DNA of 64,000 nucleotides. Origin: Candidatus Aminicenantota bacterium (GTDB taxonomy: Bacteria; Acidobacteriota; Aminicenantia; Aminicenantales; UBA4085). The notes under the pieces were generated by a model. That model worked only from the letters and a program-made list of their open reading frames with translations, did not search any database and was not told the origin of the DNA. Position 1 is the first letter of the stretch; the number at the start of each line of letters is the position of its first letter. The position numbers and the translations under genes are program-made. The stretch spans positions 1 through 64,000 of the forward strand of contig JAPKZG010000096.1 in assembly GCA_026393895.1 (NCBI GenBank), read 5' to 3'. This document shows, piece after piece, positions 16,163-25,036 of this stretch.

Positions 16163-18112
16163 TCAGTCAACGCCCCCCCCCCCCACGGAAAGTGCGTGGG
16201 GATTGATTTTAAAGTAACAAAACTCACCAACCCTCTCTCTCTGGACCGACAACACATCCAGAAGCGGCGGATAGGGGGTGTTCGCTTCCCAGACGATGTA
16301 CCCGATTTTTTCATCCCTCACGAAACGGCGCAACAGGTTGTCACTAGCGATTTTAGATGGCTTGAGCAGCCGCACCGGGCGTCGACCCAACGGATCGCAA
16401 ACGGTGCCGAACATGGCCTTCATCCAGACGGAGAGGTTGTCGTTGCTGTTCAACGGCCCGACAGCGACCGGATGATAATTGGACATCATGTCGTGGAATA
16501 TGCTGCCCTGATTGGCTTTGTTGACAGCCGTAAATGGCTGGCTCCAGGCGAGCCGACTGAGCATAATTTGCGGGCGCGGCGGAAAGGAACCCATGCCCCC
16601 GTACCAGTCCACCGGATTAGCGCAGGCGACCCAGCCGAAACCGAACAACAGCTCGACGAGGAAGAAGAACAACAACAGCAACAGCCAGAGAGCGCCCCAT
16701 CTCCGGGCCCACCCCGGCCGCAACCGCTCCAGCACCACCACCAGGCATGGCAAACCAAGGCCCAGGAGCCAGAGCGTGTATCGCGCCCACCACTGCATCG
16801 GGGTCAGCAGAAAAATGCAGGTAGCAACGAAACACCCCGCCAGTAAAGGACGCCGGACGGTTGCCAGCCCCCCTTTTCTGCGACTGGCATACAAGGCCAT
16901 GCCGATGGCCGGAATGCAGCCGAATAGCCATATCAACCCCAGCCCGCCAAGCCGGCCGCTCACACTGCAGACCGAAAACGGCCAATGGGCGGGGCCACCC
17001 TGCAGCCAGTCGTAGATGACCCGTTTCCAATCGGACCAGCCAGCGGTCGCCACCGGGATGTTCGCCGCCTCGTTCATGGTGAATGGTTGGGTCGGCCCGG
17101 GCCAGTCCAGGATTTTCCCCACTTTCACAGCGGCCGGATAGAGTGGATTGCCGGTGTGTACGGCGTTGCGCGCATACCAGTAGCCGCCGACCAGCAGGAT
17201 GACGGCGGCTGCAAGAGTCAACCAGGCAGCTGCCCGCAATGCCTGGGAAACCAGCCGGCCGCGGTGGAATTTCCACAAACTCATGCCGAGCAAAATGACG
17301 GCGGCGAGCGCGGTTATCCCCACCGGCAGCGGGCCGATGCCTTTGATCCCGAGAACCAGACCGGCGCTGGCGCCAAAGATGATCGCGATGGACCACGGCA
17401 GGTTATCGCCATTCCGTCGTTCAGCGATACGAAAAAGCACGGCCAGCAAGGCCACCACCGCGGCGGCGAAAGCGGAATCGACATAGGAACCGTTCAGTTG
17501 CTGGATGTTGACCGGCGCCAGGGCGTAAAGAAGGCCGGCAACCAGCGAGCTCGGTGCTGATGCCCCCAACCGCCGGGACATATAGGCCACGCCGCCGATG
17601 CCAATCAACAGGAACCAGGCGTTGAGCAGGTGAACCATGCCCGTCACTCCCGTGGCGTGGATGGTGACGAAAGCCATCAGCTCGGCGGCTTTTGGATATC
17701 CGTTGATGAACATGTCGGTGTAATAAATTTCAAACGGCTTGAGGTCGACCCAATGCACATACCCGCGCTCGCTCCAGTAGTGGATCGTAGGCAGGTGGTA
17801 AGTGGCGCAATCGGCGGCCACATAGGGGTGCAGGTACGAATTGGCCAGCACCGCCAGCAACAATGTCAGCAACAGCGGCAGCAACCAGCAGGAGAATCGG
17901 GCCGGCCCGGAAATCGTTTCGGCGACCGGAACGACGTCCCCGGCGCCCCGGCGCAGCAGGCGATGGAATACCAGGGCTCCGCCGGCCGCCAGCGCCAGAA
18001 CGGTCAATGCCACCGGCTGGGAAAATCCGACCCGCATCAGGCTAAAAAGGATGGCCAGCACCTGGACCAACCCCAGGAACAGCACGGCTGCGGATAATAG
18101 ACGAAACAGCAT
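16163..18112 (-). CDS. Multi-pass membrane protein, GT-C glycosyltransferase-like
   Basis: A 649-residue integral membrane protein with roughly 11-13 hydrophobic segments. The first large loop carries YLHPYVAADCATYHLPTIHY and WVDLKPFEIYYTDM, the kind of acidic, aromatic loop found in lipid-linked-sugar (PMT/GT39-like, RgtA/B/C/D-like) transferases. The soluble C-terminus (from about residue 520) contains CDPLGRRPVRLL and IGYIVWEANTPYPPL, typical of the small end domain of such proteins. Specific donor and acceptor cannot be told. A run of 12 G on this strand lies four codons before the stop, so the very end of the protein may vary. It has no clear partner. Confidence 0.6.
   Translation of the reverse strand: MLFRLLSAAVLFLGLVQVLAILFSLMRVGFSQPVALTVLALAAGGALVFHRLLRRGAGDVVPVAETISGPARFSCWLLPLLLTLLLAVLANSYLHPYVAADCATYHLPTIHYWSERGYVHWVDLKPFEIYYTDMFINGYPKAAELMAFVTIHATGVTGMVHLLNAWFLLIGIGGVAYMSRRLGASAPSSLVAGLLYALAPVNIQQLNGSYVDSAFAAAVVALLAVLFRIAERRNGDNLPWSIAIIFGASAGLVLGIKGIGPLPVGITALAAVILLGMSLWKFHRGRLVSQALRAAAWLTLAAAVILLVGGYWYARNAVHTGNPLYPAAVKVGKILDWPGPTQPFTMNEAANIPVATAGWSDWKRVIYDWLQGGPAHWPFSVCSVSGRLGGLGLIWLFGCIPAIGMALYASRRKGGLATVRRPLLAGCFVATCIFLLTPMQWWARYTLWLLGLGLPCLVVVLERLRPGWARRWGALWLLLLLFFFLVELLFGFGWVACANPVDWYGGMGSFPPRPQIMLSRLAWSQPFTAVNKANQGSIFHDMMSNYHPVAVGPLNSNDNLSVWMKAMFGTVCDPLGRRPVRLLKPSKIASDNLLRRFVRDEKIGYIVWEANTPYPPLLDVLSVQRERVGEFCYFKINPHALSVGGGGVD
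16173..16184. repeat. Run of 12 C (G on the coding strand) at the end of the GT-C gene
   Basis: A mononucleotide tract inside the last codons of the minus-strand gene (...SVGGGGVD). Tracts of this length slip easily in replication and in sequencing, so the reading of the C-terminus is uncertain. Confidence 0.9.
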
Positions 18113-18337
18113 ATCAGCAGAAAACGGCGGCCAAGCAGCAGTTTTTTTCGTGAATAACTCCGTGGCTTACGCTTTCAGATGCACCTGCACAGGGGCGAGG
18201 CACGCTCGTGAAAGTAATAGTTGAACATTTCCCCGGAAAACGCAAGCACCTTTCAACTTGCACGCTCCGAGGACCTCATCCCTTAAAAATGGTCCAGACA
18301 TAATGTGAGTTTTCTGGAAGTCGGGGCGGGCGGTTTA

Positions 18338-19108
18338 TTATTTCCGCGGGAGCCGCGGGAAAAACACCGGGGTCCTTTTCTTGAAGGTCTCCCAGTCCGG
18401 GCGTCCCGTGTATTTTTTCTCGAGAAGCGGCACGCCGGAAACGAATCGCACAAGGAACGTGATGACGGCCGGGCCGATGAGCCCGGCCCAGCCGTGCTCC
18501 GAGGAAAGGGCGATGAGGCCGATGCCCCACCACAGGGTCGCCTCCCCAAAATAGTTCGGGTGGCGGGTGAGCGACCAGAGGCCGCGGGTCATCAGTTTTC
18601 CCTTGTTCCGGGGATCGCGGACGTGGGCGGCGAGCTGGAGATCGGCGGCGGTCTCGAAGAGAAACCCGGCCAGAAAAACCAGCGTCCCGGCGATGTCCAA
18701 GGCATTCAGCGGCCGGGCGGGGGAGAGGAAGACGAGCACGGCCGGTGAGAACACGACCAGCATCAGGACGCCCTGGAGCATGAAGACGAAAAAGAACGAC
18801 TTCAGGGCGTACGTTTTGCCCCAGTCCATTCTCATTTTGGCGTAGCGGAAGTCCTCGGGTTTCCCGGCGTTCCTCCGAAAAATATGGACGGCCAGCCGGA
18901 GGCCACAGAGCGGGATCAGAACCAGGAGCAGGATTTTCGCCGGATCGAGAGCCGGGTTGCGGAAAAACAGCGCGGCCAGCACCAGGATGAAACCGGGCCC
19001 CCAGGCGGTGTCGACGAGGGAATTGTTTTTCCTGATCAGCGCCACGACGAACAACGCGGACATAAAGAGGAAAATCGCGGCCGCGGCGGTCAGAAGCAGG
19101 TTGAGCAT
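18338..19108 (-). CDS. DUF1295-family membrane protein (steroid 5-alpha-reductase-like)
   Basis: A 256-residue inner-membrane protein with about seven hydrophobic segments. Diagnostic parts are NNSLVDTAWGPGFILV near the N-terminus and, near the C-terminus, TRGLWSLTRHPNYFGEATLW followed by GVPLLEKKYTGRPDWETFKK and RTPVFFPRLPRK. This is the DUF1295 / isoprenylcysteine methyltransferase-reductase fold. The family is thought to reduce or methylate lipids, but no reaction can be stated here. The N-terminal Met at 19108 follows an upstream purine-rich stretch. It lies downstream of the DegV remnant on the same strand. Confidence 0.85.
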   Translation of the reverse strand: MLNLLLTAAAAIFLFMSALFVVALIRKNNSLVDTAWGPGFILVLAALFFRNPALDPAKILLLVLIPLCGLRLAVHIFRRNAGKPEDFRYAKMRMDWGKTYALKSFFFVFMLQGVLMLVVFSPAVLVFLSPARPLNALDIAGTLVFLAGFLFETAADLQLAAHVRDPRNKGKLMTRGLWSLTRHPNYFGEATLWWGIGLIALSSEHGWAGLIGPAVITFLVRFVSGVPLLEKKYTGRPDWETFKKRTPVFFPRLPRK

Positions 19109-19136
19109 CGATTCCCTCCGTCCCGGGCGGGCCCGT

Positions 19137-19511
19137 TCACGCTTCTTCCAGAAGGAACGAAACCGCGACGGCGCCGACCCCGGCGTTTAGGCCGATCACG
19201 GGCGAGATGTCCATGACGAAGGCCGGCTTCTTGCCGAAGATCGTTTCCGTTTCGAGGGCATAGGCATGCGCGTCCTCCGGGTTGTGGGCGTGCAGGACGC
19301 AATATTCCCAGACCCGGTTTCCCGCGGCGATTTTTCTCAGGTGCCTCAGGATGTTTTTAAGGTTTCCCCGCCTGTTGAAGGCCTTGTTGAAGATGGTCGA
19401 CTCTCCGTTCTCCTTCATGGACACGATCGGTTTCAAATTCAGCAGGTTCGCGATCCGGCCGGCCATCGGGCTGACCCGGCCGCCGCGGGTCAATTCATCT
19501 TCAACAGCCGG
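19137..19511 (-). pseudogene. DegV-family fatty-acid-binding protein, C-terminal fragment
   Basis: About 120 residues, from TRGGRVSPMAGRIANLLNLK through PIVSMKENGE to the end SPVIGLNAGVGAVAVSFLLE, match the last 40% of DegV/FakB proteins (pattern L--GGR-S---G-IG-LLNIKPIL, and the end IGPVIG-H-GPGA). The N-terminal domain and the first lipid-binding residues are absent: upstream of the GGR the frame enters the DUF2177 gene, whose stop lies inside this homology start. The open frame continues upstream but reads as nonsense. So the DegV gene was cut by a recombination joint at about 19500. An internal ATG exists, but a functional product is unlikely. Confidence 0.65.
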
Positions 19512-19915
19512 CTCACCCAGACGATGAAGAACCCGGCAAAGGCCCCGATCATCGGTCCCCAGGCGCTTTCCAGGACGGTCACGGAAAGGCTCCAGTCCCT
19601 GATGATCCAATGGTTCACGAGACCGTAAACCGAAATGCTCAGAATGCCGCCCATCATGCAGGAAATGATCCCGTTGAGGTAGGGTTTGGCGGAGGAAAAT
19701 TGAAGGGAGGCGAGAACGACGAACGCCGTGATCACCAATATCTGGGAAAGCGCGCCGCTGAAATTGCGAAAGACGAGTTTGCCGTCGGCGACGACGGCGA
19801 CTTTCCGGATGTCCCGGCCGTAAATCCTCCCCCAGAGGACGAGATGCCACAAAGCGTCCACCGCGCTGATGCCGATAAAAGAAACGACCCATAAAATTGC
19901 GTATTTCAGGATCAT
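19490..19915 (-). CDS. DUF2177-like small membrane protein
   Basis: A 141-residue protein with four hydrophobic segments. The start MILKYAILWVVSFIGISAVD followed by ALWHLVLWGRIYGRDIR matches the DUF2177 pattern (helix, then D-LW---V---FYR--IG). It later has CMMGGILSISVYGLVNHWII and the end FFIVWVSRLLKMN. CCGGAGGAGCC before the ATG is a fine ribosome binding site. The function of the family is unknown; it acts in the inner membrane. The last codons overlap the beheaded DegV reading frame, which marks a joint. Confidence 0.65.
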   Translation of the reverse strand: MILKYAILWVVSFIGISAVDALWHLVLWGRIYGRDIRKVAVVADGKLVFRNFSGALSQILVITAFVVLASLQFSSAKPYLNGIISCMMGGILSISVYGLVNHWIIRDWSLSVTVLESAWGPMIGAFAGFFIVWVSRLLKMN

Positions 19916-19987
19916 GGCTCCTCCGGTTCCTTTTCCGCTTCAGGATGATATGCCGGGCGATCATCCCATGTTAATTTCGAGAAATTT

Positions 19988-20063
19988 GGAGACACAATAC
20001 CTGTTTCCTAATATCGACAGGCCTTGATGTTTCCGGAAATAGGGAAATAGGTATGGTGTCTCC
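19988..20063. repeat. REP-like palindrome, A-type arms
   Basis: A 21-base left arm (19988-20008, GGAGACACAATACCTGTTTC+C) and a right arm (20043-20063) that is its reverse complement with two mismatches, separated by 34 bases. The same arm sequence recurs at 45558, 45694, 46903 and, as a half, near 54822. It lies between the divergent genes at 19915 and 20087. Confidence 0.85.
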
Positions 20064-20086
20064 GATTTTTCGTGCCATAATGAGCC

Positions 20087-20671
20087 ATGGCGTGCCCGGT
20101 CCGGATTTTCCTCATCCCGATCCTTTGCGCGTCCGCGGCGTCCTGCGTCCGGCTGGCGCCCCAAACGACGGCGGAGCTTCCCGCCGCCGTATTGGATCGC
20201 TCCGTCCTTTGCGCCGACGTCATCCGGACGGACGATTGGGCCGATCTCGCGCTCGTCGGAACGGCGTTCAGCAAGAGCCGGGACGCGTCGGTATGTTCCG
20301 TTCTCGTTTTCAAACCGTTAAGCGGGCGGCATCGCCTGGCCTGGAAATGGTACGACCCTTCCGGCCGGATCGTCCGGGAATCCGATGCGGTCGAAGCGGG
20401 CGAGGAAGGGATCGAGTACGACCGCTATATCGCCTGGGACCGGCTGCCCGTTACGGCGGATATGACTGTCGGCCGGTGGACAGTCGCGTATTTCATCGAC
20501 GACGAATTGGCCGGATCAAGGGAGTTCGATTTGACGAACGAAACCGGCGCTGAGGTTTCCCTAACGGGGAACGGTTATAAAAGTAAAAAACCGGAGCTCG
20601 AAAGCGGCCGGGAATCAGCCCCGGGTCGGGATCCTAAGAGTTTGCCCGGTGCGGATCAGAGATCCACGTAA
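20087..20671 (+). CDS. Hypothetical lipoprotein
   Basis: A 194-residue protein. The N-terminus MACPVRIFLIPILCASAASC is a lipoprotein-like signal with Cys20 as the probable lipid site. The body LAWKWYDPSGRIVRESDAVE and TVGRWTVAYFIDDELAGSRE reads as a small beta-sandwich of the kind found in periplasmic domains that inspect substrates. I know no family name. The last 57 bases overlap the convergent mltD gene, and the tail (ESGRESAPGRDPKSL) has low-complexity shadow-like composition, so the true end may be a product of a lost stop. The start is close to the repeat at 19988. Confidence 0.55.
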   Translation: MACPVRIFLIPILCASAASCVRLAPQTTAELPAAVLDRSVLCADVIRTDDWADLALVGTAFSKSRDASVCSVLVFKPLSGRHRLAWKWYDPSGRIVRESDAVEAGEEGIEYDRYIAWDRLPVTADMTVGRWTVAYFIDDELAGSREFDLTNETGAEVSLTGNGYKSKKPELESGRESAPGRDPKSLPGADQRST

Positions 20672-22039
20672 ATTGTTCATTTTCTGTAAGTTCTGGACTG
20701 ACGTCCCGTACCTTCTCGCGATCGTCGAGAGCGTTTCTCCGCTTTTCACTTTATGCATGCCGTACTCGGGGGGAACGTATTTCGGAAGTGTGGGGAGCGC
20801 GGCCAGCAAACGCTCTCCGGTCCCGACGGGGACGCGGAGGTCGTAGGGCGTGTCGGGCGTGGATTGATAGCGGAGTTCGGGGTTGAGAAATTCGAGCTCG
20901 GACGCTTCCAGCCCCAGGGCGGCTGCAAAGACGCTCAATTTGGCCGGGTGATGGATCCGGACCGTGTCGAATTGAAGCGGCGGGTACGGTTCGGGCAGCG
21001 TCATCCCGTACTTATCCGGATTCTGGATGATCCGGACGACGGCGATGAAGCGGGGAACATAACGGGCCGTCTGGAAGGGAAGGCGCTGGAAGAGGTCCCA
21101 GAAATTGTCGAGATAGCTGATGTTCTGGGAGTTGATGATCCGCTGAACGTATCCTTCGCCGCAATTGTAAGCGGCTAGAGCGGTCGTCCAATCCCCGAAG
21201 AACGAGTGAAGGTATTCCAGGTACTTGATCGCGGCGATGGTCGATTTGTACGGATCCCGCCGCTCGTCGACGAATTTGTCCTGGTTCAAATCATAATTCA
21301 GCCCGGTGGTCCGGATGAACTGCCAGATCCCGAGCGCCCGGGCCGAGGATAAAGCCAGCGGCTTGAACATGCTTTCGACGATCGGGAGCCAGACCAGGTC
21401 TTCCGGAAGGCCCGCCTTCCGGAGCTCCCCGACGATCCAATCCTTGTAGAATCCGGCGCGCCGGTAGCCTTCCTCGAAGGCCTGCCGCTCGGGGCCGATA
21501 AACGAGTGGATCTCCCGGAGAACCCATTCGTTCTCCGTCAGGGGAATCGATTTGTGATTTTCCACGGTCGGGTTGCGGCGGGCGGCGTTGATTTCCTGGA
21601 TGCGCTGGGCGATCAACAACCGGAGGTTGTCTTTTTCCTGAATCAGCGGCGAATCGGCGGCGATGGGAAGCCGGATCAACATCCCGTAGGCCTCGTCCAG
21701 GAAGTTGACGGCGCCTTCGAAGTCGCCCCGTTCCCGGGCCGCCTTGGCCTCTTCATAGACGCCCAGGGCGTCTTCGATCGAGATGGCGGCGTCGTCGGCA
21801 GCTTGGCCGTTGACCAGGACCCCGTTGGCGGCCAGTTTTTTCTCTTCGACGGGAATGACCGTTTTCTCGGGGACCTTGATGACCTCGACCGCGGGATTCG
21901 CCGCCGGCGGTTCTACCGCCGGAGCGGAGGCGCGGGTTTCGGGTTGAGGTTGGATGACCGGTTTATTTTTTGAGCAATCCAGGAGGGAAAGACAACCGGC
22001 GAGGAGGATGTATATTAAGACGAGTTTTGATGATTTCAT
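20615..22039 (-). CDS. mltD: Membrane-bound lytic murein transglycosylase D with LysM
   Basis: Cleaves peptidoglycan between MurNAc and GlcNAc with formation of the 1,6-anhydro ring; it acts at the inner face of the outer membrane. The 474-residue product starts with a lipoprotein signal (IYILLAGC, Cys16; a second Cys at 22), then a Pro/Ala-rich linker and a helical segment. The SLT family 1D domain follows, with the catalytic Glu in LPIVESMFKPLALSSARALG and the later AALAAYNCGEGYVQRII. The C-terminus holds one LysM repeat (KVKSGETLSTIARRYGTSVQ to TLRIPTRG); many MltD proteins have two. It has its own promoter at 22054-22082. Confidence 0.92.
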   Translation of the reverse strand: MKSSKLVLIYILLAGCLSLLDCSKNKPVIQPQPETRASAPAVEPPAANPAVEVIKVPEKTVIPVEEKKLAANGVLVNGQAADDAAISIEDALGVYEEAKAARERGDFEGAVNFLDEAYGMLIRLPIAADSPLIQEKDNLRLLIAQRIQEINAARRNPTVENHKSIPLTENEWVLREIHSFIGPERQAFEEGYRRAGFYKDWIVGELRKAGLPEDLVWLPIVESMFKPLALSSARALGIWQFIRTTGLNYDLNQDKFVDERRDPYKSTIAAIKYLEYLHSFFGDWTTALAAYNCGEGYVQRIINSQNISYLDNFWDLFQRLPFQTARYVPRFIAVVRIIQNPDKYGMTLPEPYPPLQFDTVRIHHPAKLSVFAAALGLEASELEFLNPELRYQSTPDTPYDLRVPVGTGERLLAALPTLPKYVPPEYGMHKVKSGETLSTIARRYGTSVQNLQKMNNLRGSLIRTGQTLRIPTRG

Positions 22040-22053
22040 AATGACGAAAAATT

Positions 22054-22082
22054 CTTATAACACGCGGCCGGAAGGGAGTCAA
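22054..22082 (-). promoter_or_regulatory. Promoter of mltD
   Basis: On the minus strand TTGACT (22077-22082), a 17-base spacer and TATAAG (22054-22059). The predicted transcript starts about 8 bases before the mltD ATG at 22039. Confidence 0.6.
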
Positions 22083-22247
22083 CCTGAAGAGAAGGCCAAA
22101 GTTCCCCCATTTTTTGCTTTCCAGATCAAAATTCATGTAACATTAAGAAAATTCAGAGATTAGCCAAATTTATCCACGTTTATTGGGGTAAGTCCTGGAA
22201 GGGAAGGATGGAAGGGAGGACCCCGCGACGCTTTTCCCCCGCCAAAC

Positions 22248-24026
22248 TTAAAAAGCGAACCCGAGGCCGAGGCCGACGGCGCGCGGCGCTTCGGGCAAGC
22301 CGGGGATTTTTTCGACCCGCTGGTTGAAAAGATTTTGCAGGTCGGCGAAGATCTCGAAGCGTCCCATCGTTCGGCGCAGGCGGCCGCCGAGATACGGCCG
22401 AACCCGGCCCGATGTCTCCTCCCGCTCGATTTTCAGGGCGACGGATCCCGACCAAACGCCCGATTCTCCCAAGGCGATCAGCGAGAGGCAGTGGTCGGGG
22501 AAATAATAATGGTATTTCAGAGCCGCCGCCTCCGGCCCGGCGACAAACCGGGTTTTCTGATAGGTATACAGGACCCGGGCTTGGAATTTTCCCTTTCGGA
22601 TCTCTCCGTGGAGATCGATCCCGCCGAAAGATCCGCCGCAGATGTTCGCCGCTTTCCAGATTTCCCCGTTCAACGGCCGGGTCCAATCGATCAAATCCCG
22701 GGTTCGGTTGGAAAAAAGACGGCATCCCCAGGACAGCGCTCCCAGAATTCCCCCGGCCGATAACGAAGCCGAATCCGTCCGCTCGGGTTTCAGCGAAGAG
22801 TCGGAGAGGTGAATCGGGTCGGCGTAGTACAGCTCGGTATAGGTGGGGACGCGGTAGGTCCGCGAGACCGATCCGGCAAGGCGGACATTCGTACCCCACG
22901 AACGTCCCAGGACAAGCGATCCTCCCCAGCCCCGGTAATCGCCGAATCCCGCGTCGATGCCCGCCCGCCACGACCAGTCTCCGGCTTCCCTCCCGGCCGC
23001 GGCCCGGAAGGAATGAAACAGCCGCCGATGCCGGCCCAGCGCCGGGACGGAAAGCCCCGCCCGGATTCCGCCGCTTTCGATTTCATCCCAGGTCGATACG
23101 ATCCCGGCGGAATAATCGAAAGCCCGGCCGGTTCCCCTTATCGAAGCTTCGGCCGAGGCCTGGCGGGTGTCGTGGAGATTCCGGTATTTTTCGGGATCCC
23201 GCCGGTCGAGGCGAAAATCGTCCCGTGACGCCTGGCCGGAAATTTGAAAATTTCCCATGAGACTTGCGGACAGTCGCGTTCCACCGGATAATGCCCCCAG
23301 AAAGCGGGAGACTTCTTCGGCCGACGGGTACGGTCCATAAAAATTCGCCGCGCCGAACCGGGCCCCGACAAATCCGGCCTGAACATCCAAGAAGGAGGCT
23401 AGGCCAGTTAACCGTCCTCCGGCCCGGGCGAAGGCCCTCCGGCCGTCGAGGCCGTCGGCGTATCCGGCCGTATCCGTGAAGCCTGCCGCCGCCCGGAGCG
23501 TTTCCGAGCCGGCCGAGGCGGAGACGTCGGTCGTCCGGAAACTCGATCGTCGAAGGCTCAGGCGGTTTCCGGCGGCGGTGATGATGTTCACCTGGCCGCC
23601 GCCCCCGGACGTCCCGAACCTGGAGGAAAATCCTCCCCGGAGAACCTCGATCCGGGCAATATCGTCCGCGGCGACGGGGAGGAGAAAGTTATGGTGGCCG
23701 GTCTGGGCGTTGGCGACCGGAATCCCGTCGACCAGGACGGCGATCTGCTCCTGGTTGAATCCCTGCATTTGAGGATCGGCTTGAAACATGCCCCGGACGG
23801 TGAAATTCATATTGGCGGCCAGGGCGACGAGTTCGGCGATTTGAACGGCCGGGAGACGCCGCAGGACTTCGCCCTCGATGACGATCATGTCGCGCCGGGG
23901 GTCTTCCCGGAACGGAATCTTCATCCCGAGGACCTCGATTTCGTGCCGGTCCTGGCCCGCTCCGGCGAGTTGGGTCGTCCGGAATGTGATAGCGAATATG
24001 ATAAGGATTGCCCGGAGTTTGTTCAT
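22248..24026 (-). CDS. TonB-dependent outer-membrane receptor
   Basis: A 592-residue outer-membrane transporter of the BtuB/siderophore class. After a signal peptide comes the plug domain: PAVQIAELVALAANMNFTVR, then EQIAVLVDGIPVANAQTGHH, IEVLRGGFSSRFGTSGGGGQ and VNIITA. The remaining two thirds is a beta barrel rich in aromatic girdles, with SRTYRVPTYTELYYADPIHL (a family-typical extracellular strand) and a terminal LGLGFAF ending in Phe, the outer-membrane insertion signal. A clear TonB box is not visible. The barrel is short (usual 600-700 residues). It follows galE after 35 bases on the same strand. Substrate unknown; no cobalamin riboswitch is seen upstream. Confidence 0.88.
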   Translation of the reverse strand: MNKLRAILIIFAITFRTTQLAGAGQDRHEIEVLGMKIPFREDPRRDMIVIEGEVLRRLPAVQIAELVALAANMNFTVRGMFQADPQMQGFNQEQIAVLVDGIPVANAQTGHHNFLLPVAADDIARIEVLRGGFSSRFGTSGGGGQVNIITAAGNRLSLRRSSFRTTDVSASAGSETLRAAAGFTDTAGYADGLDGRRAFARAGGRLTGLASFLDVQAGFVGARFGAANFYGPYPSAEEVSRFLGALSGGTRLSASLMGNFQISGQASRDDFRLDRRDPEKYRNLHDTRQASAEASIRGTGRAFDYSAGIVSTWDEIESGGIRAGLSVPALGRHRRLFHSFRAAAGREAGDWSWRAGIDAGFGDYRGWGGSLVLGRSWGTNVRLAGSVSRTYRVPTYTELYYADPIHLSDSSLKPERTDSASLSAGGILGALSWGCRLFSNRTRDLIDWTRPLNGEIWKAANICGGSFGGIDLHGEIRKGKFQARVLYTYQKTRFVAGPEAAALKYHYYFPDHCLSLIALGESGVWSGSVALKIEREETSGRVRPYLGGRLRRTMGRFEIFADLQNLFNQRVEKIPGLPEAPRAVGLGLGFAF

Positions 24027-24061
24027 CGGTTTTTCGGCGAAGAAAAAACGCGGCGCCCTGA

Positions 24062-25036
24062 TCAGCGTCCCCGCCTATGCCAGGCCCAGGCGGTTTCGAG
24101 GATCGTTCCCAGGTCGGAAAAACGGAGTTTCCACCCCAGAACGCGTTCCGCTTTTTCCTTGGAGGCCAGAAGGACGGGGGGATCGCCCTCGCGCCGCGGC
24201 TTCTCCTCCCGGGGAACGGGCCGGCCGGCGATTTTTTCCGCGGCGGCGACGACTTCCAGGACGGAATATCCCCGGTTCGTTCCCAGATTGATGATCTCGC
24301 TCCCGCCCCCCTCCAGAAGATGCCGGAGGGCGAGAACGTGGGCCGCGGCCAAGTCCGTGACGTGAATGTAATCGCGGATCGCCGTTCCGTCGGGCGTCGG
24401 AAAATCCGTTCCAAAAACGCTCAAGGCCGGTCCGTGTCCCGAGACGGCCCTGAGGACGTTAGGGATCAGGTGCGTTTCCGGATCGTGCCGTTCGCCGAGT
24501 TCTCCCTCCGGGTCCGCCCCGGCCGCGTTGAAGTAACGGAGGGAAACGTATCGGAGGCCGTAGGCCCGGTCATAATCCCGGAGGATCTCTTCAACCATCG
24601 CCTTCGTCCGGCCGTAGGGGTTGATCGGATCGACCGGATGGTCTTCTCGCAACGGCGTCTCCCGGGGGAGCCCGTAAACGGCCGCGCTCGAGCTGAAAAT
24701 AAACCCGCGGACGCCCGCCTCCAGCGTCGCTTCCAGCAGGTTCAACGCGGTCAGAAGGTTTTGAAGGTAGTATTTGCGGGGATTAACGTATGATTCTCCG
24801 ACCTGGATGAGGGAGGCAAAATGGAGGACGGCCGCGATATCCCCCGTTTTTAAAACGCGACCGATCGCTACCGGATCGCGCAGATCCCCCTCGACGAAAT
24901 CCGCGCCGCCGACGGCGTCCCGATGCCCGCTGGAGAGGTTGTCGAACACCACCGGCCGGAAACCGGCCCGGCGGAGCTCCTTGACCGTGTGGGACCCAAT
25001 GTAGCCGGCGCCTCCGGCGACCAGAACCGATTTCAT
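24062..25036 (-). CDS. galE: UDP-glucose 4-epimerase
   Basis: Interconverts UDP-glucose and UDP-galactose with bound NAD. The 324-residue product has the Rossmann motif VLVAGGAGYIGSHTVKELRR, the catalytic Ser region IFSSSAAVYG and the Tyr-x3-Lys YGRTK in NPYGRTKAMVEEIL. RYFNAAGADPEG and GTAIRDYIHVTDLAAAHVLA are further GalE signatures. The start is the ATG at 25036, four bases inside the end of the upstream cca gene (ATGA). A much longer open frame exists upstream but only as a shadow of cca. Middle gene of a cca-galE-receptor operon. Confidence 0.93.
   Translation of the reverse strand: MKSVLVAGGAGYIGSHTVKELRRAGFRPVVFDNLSSGHRDAVGGADFVEGDLRDPVAIGRVLKTGDIAAVLHFASLIQVGESYVNPRKYYLQNLLTALNLLEATLEAGVRGFIFSSSAAVYGLPRETPLREDHPVDPINPYGRTKAMVEEILRDYDRAYGLRYVSLRYFNAAGADPEGELGERHDPETHLIPNVLRAVSGHGPALSVFGTDFPTPDGTAIRDYIHVTDLAAAHVLALRHLLEGGGSEIINLGTNRGYSVLEVVAAAEKIAGRPVPREEKPRREGDPPVLLASKEKAERVLGWKLRFSDLGTILETAWAWHRRGR

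Noticed and set aside
22248-24026. Cobalamin riboswitch or B12 role for the TonB receptor
   Set aside because: Only 35 bases separate it from galE and no B12-box is visible; no cobalamin genes nearby.
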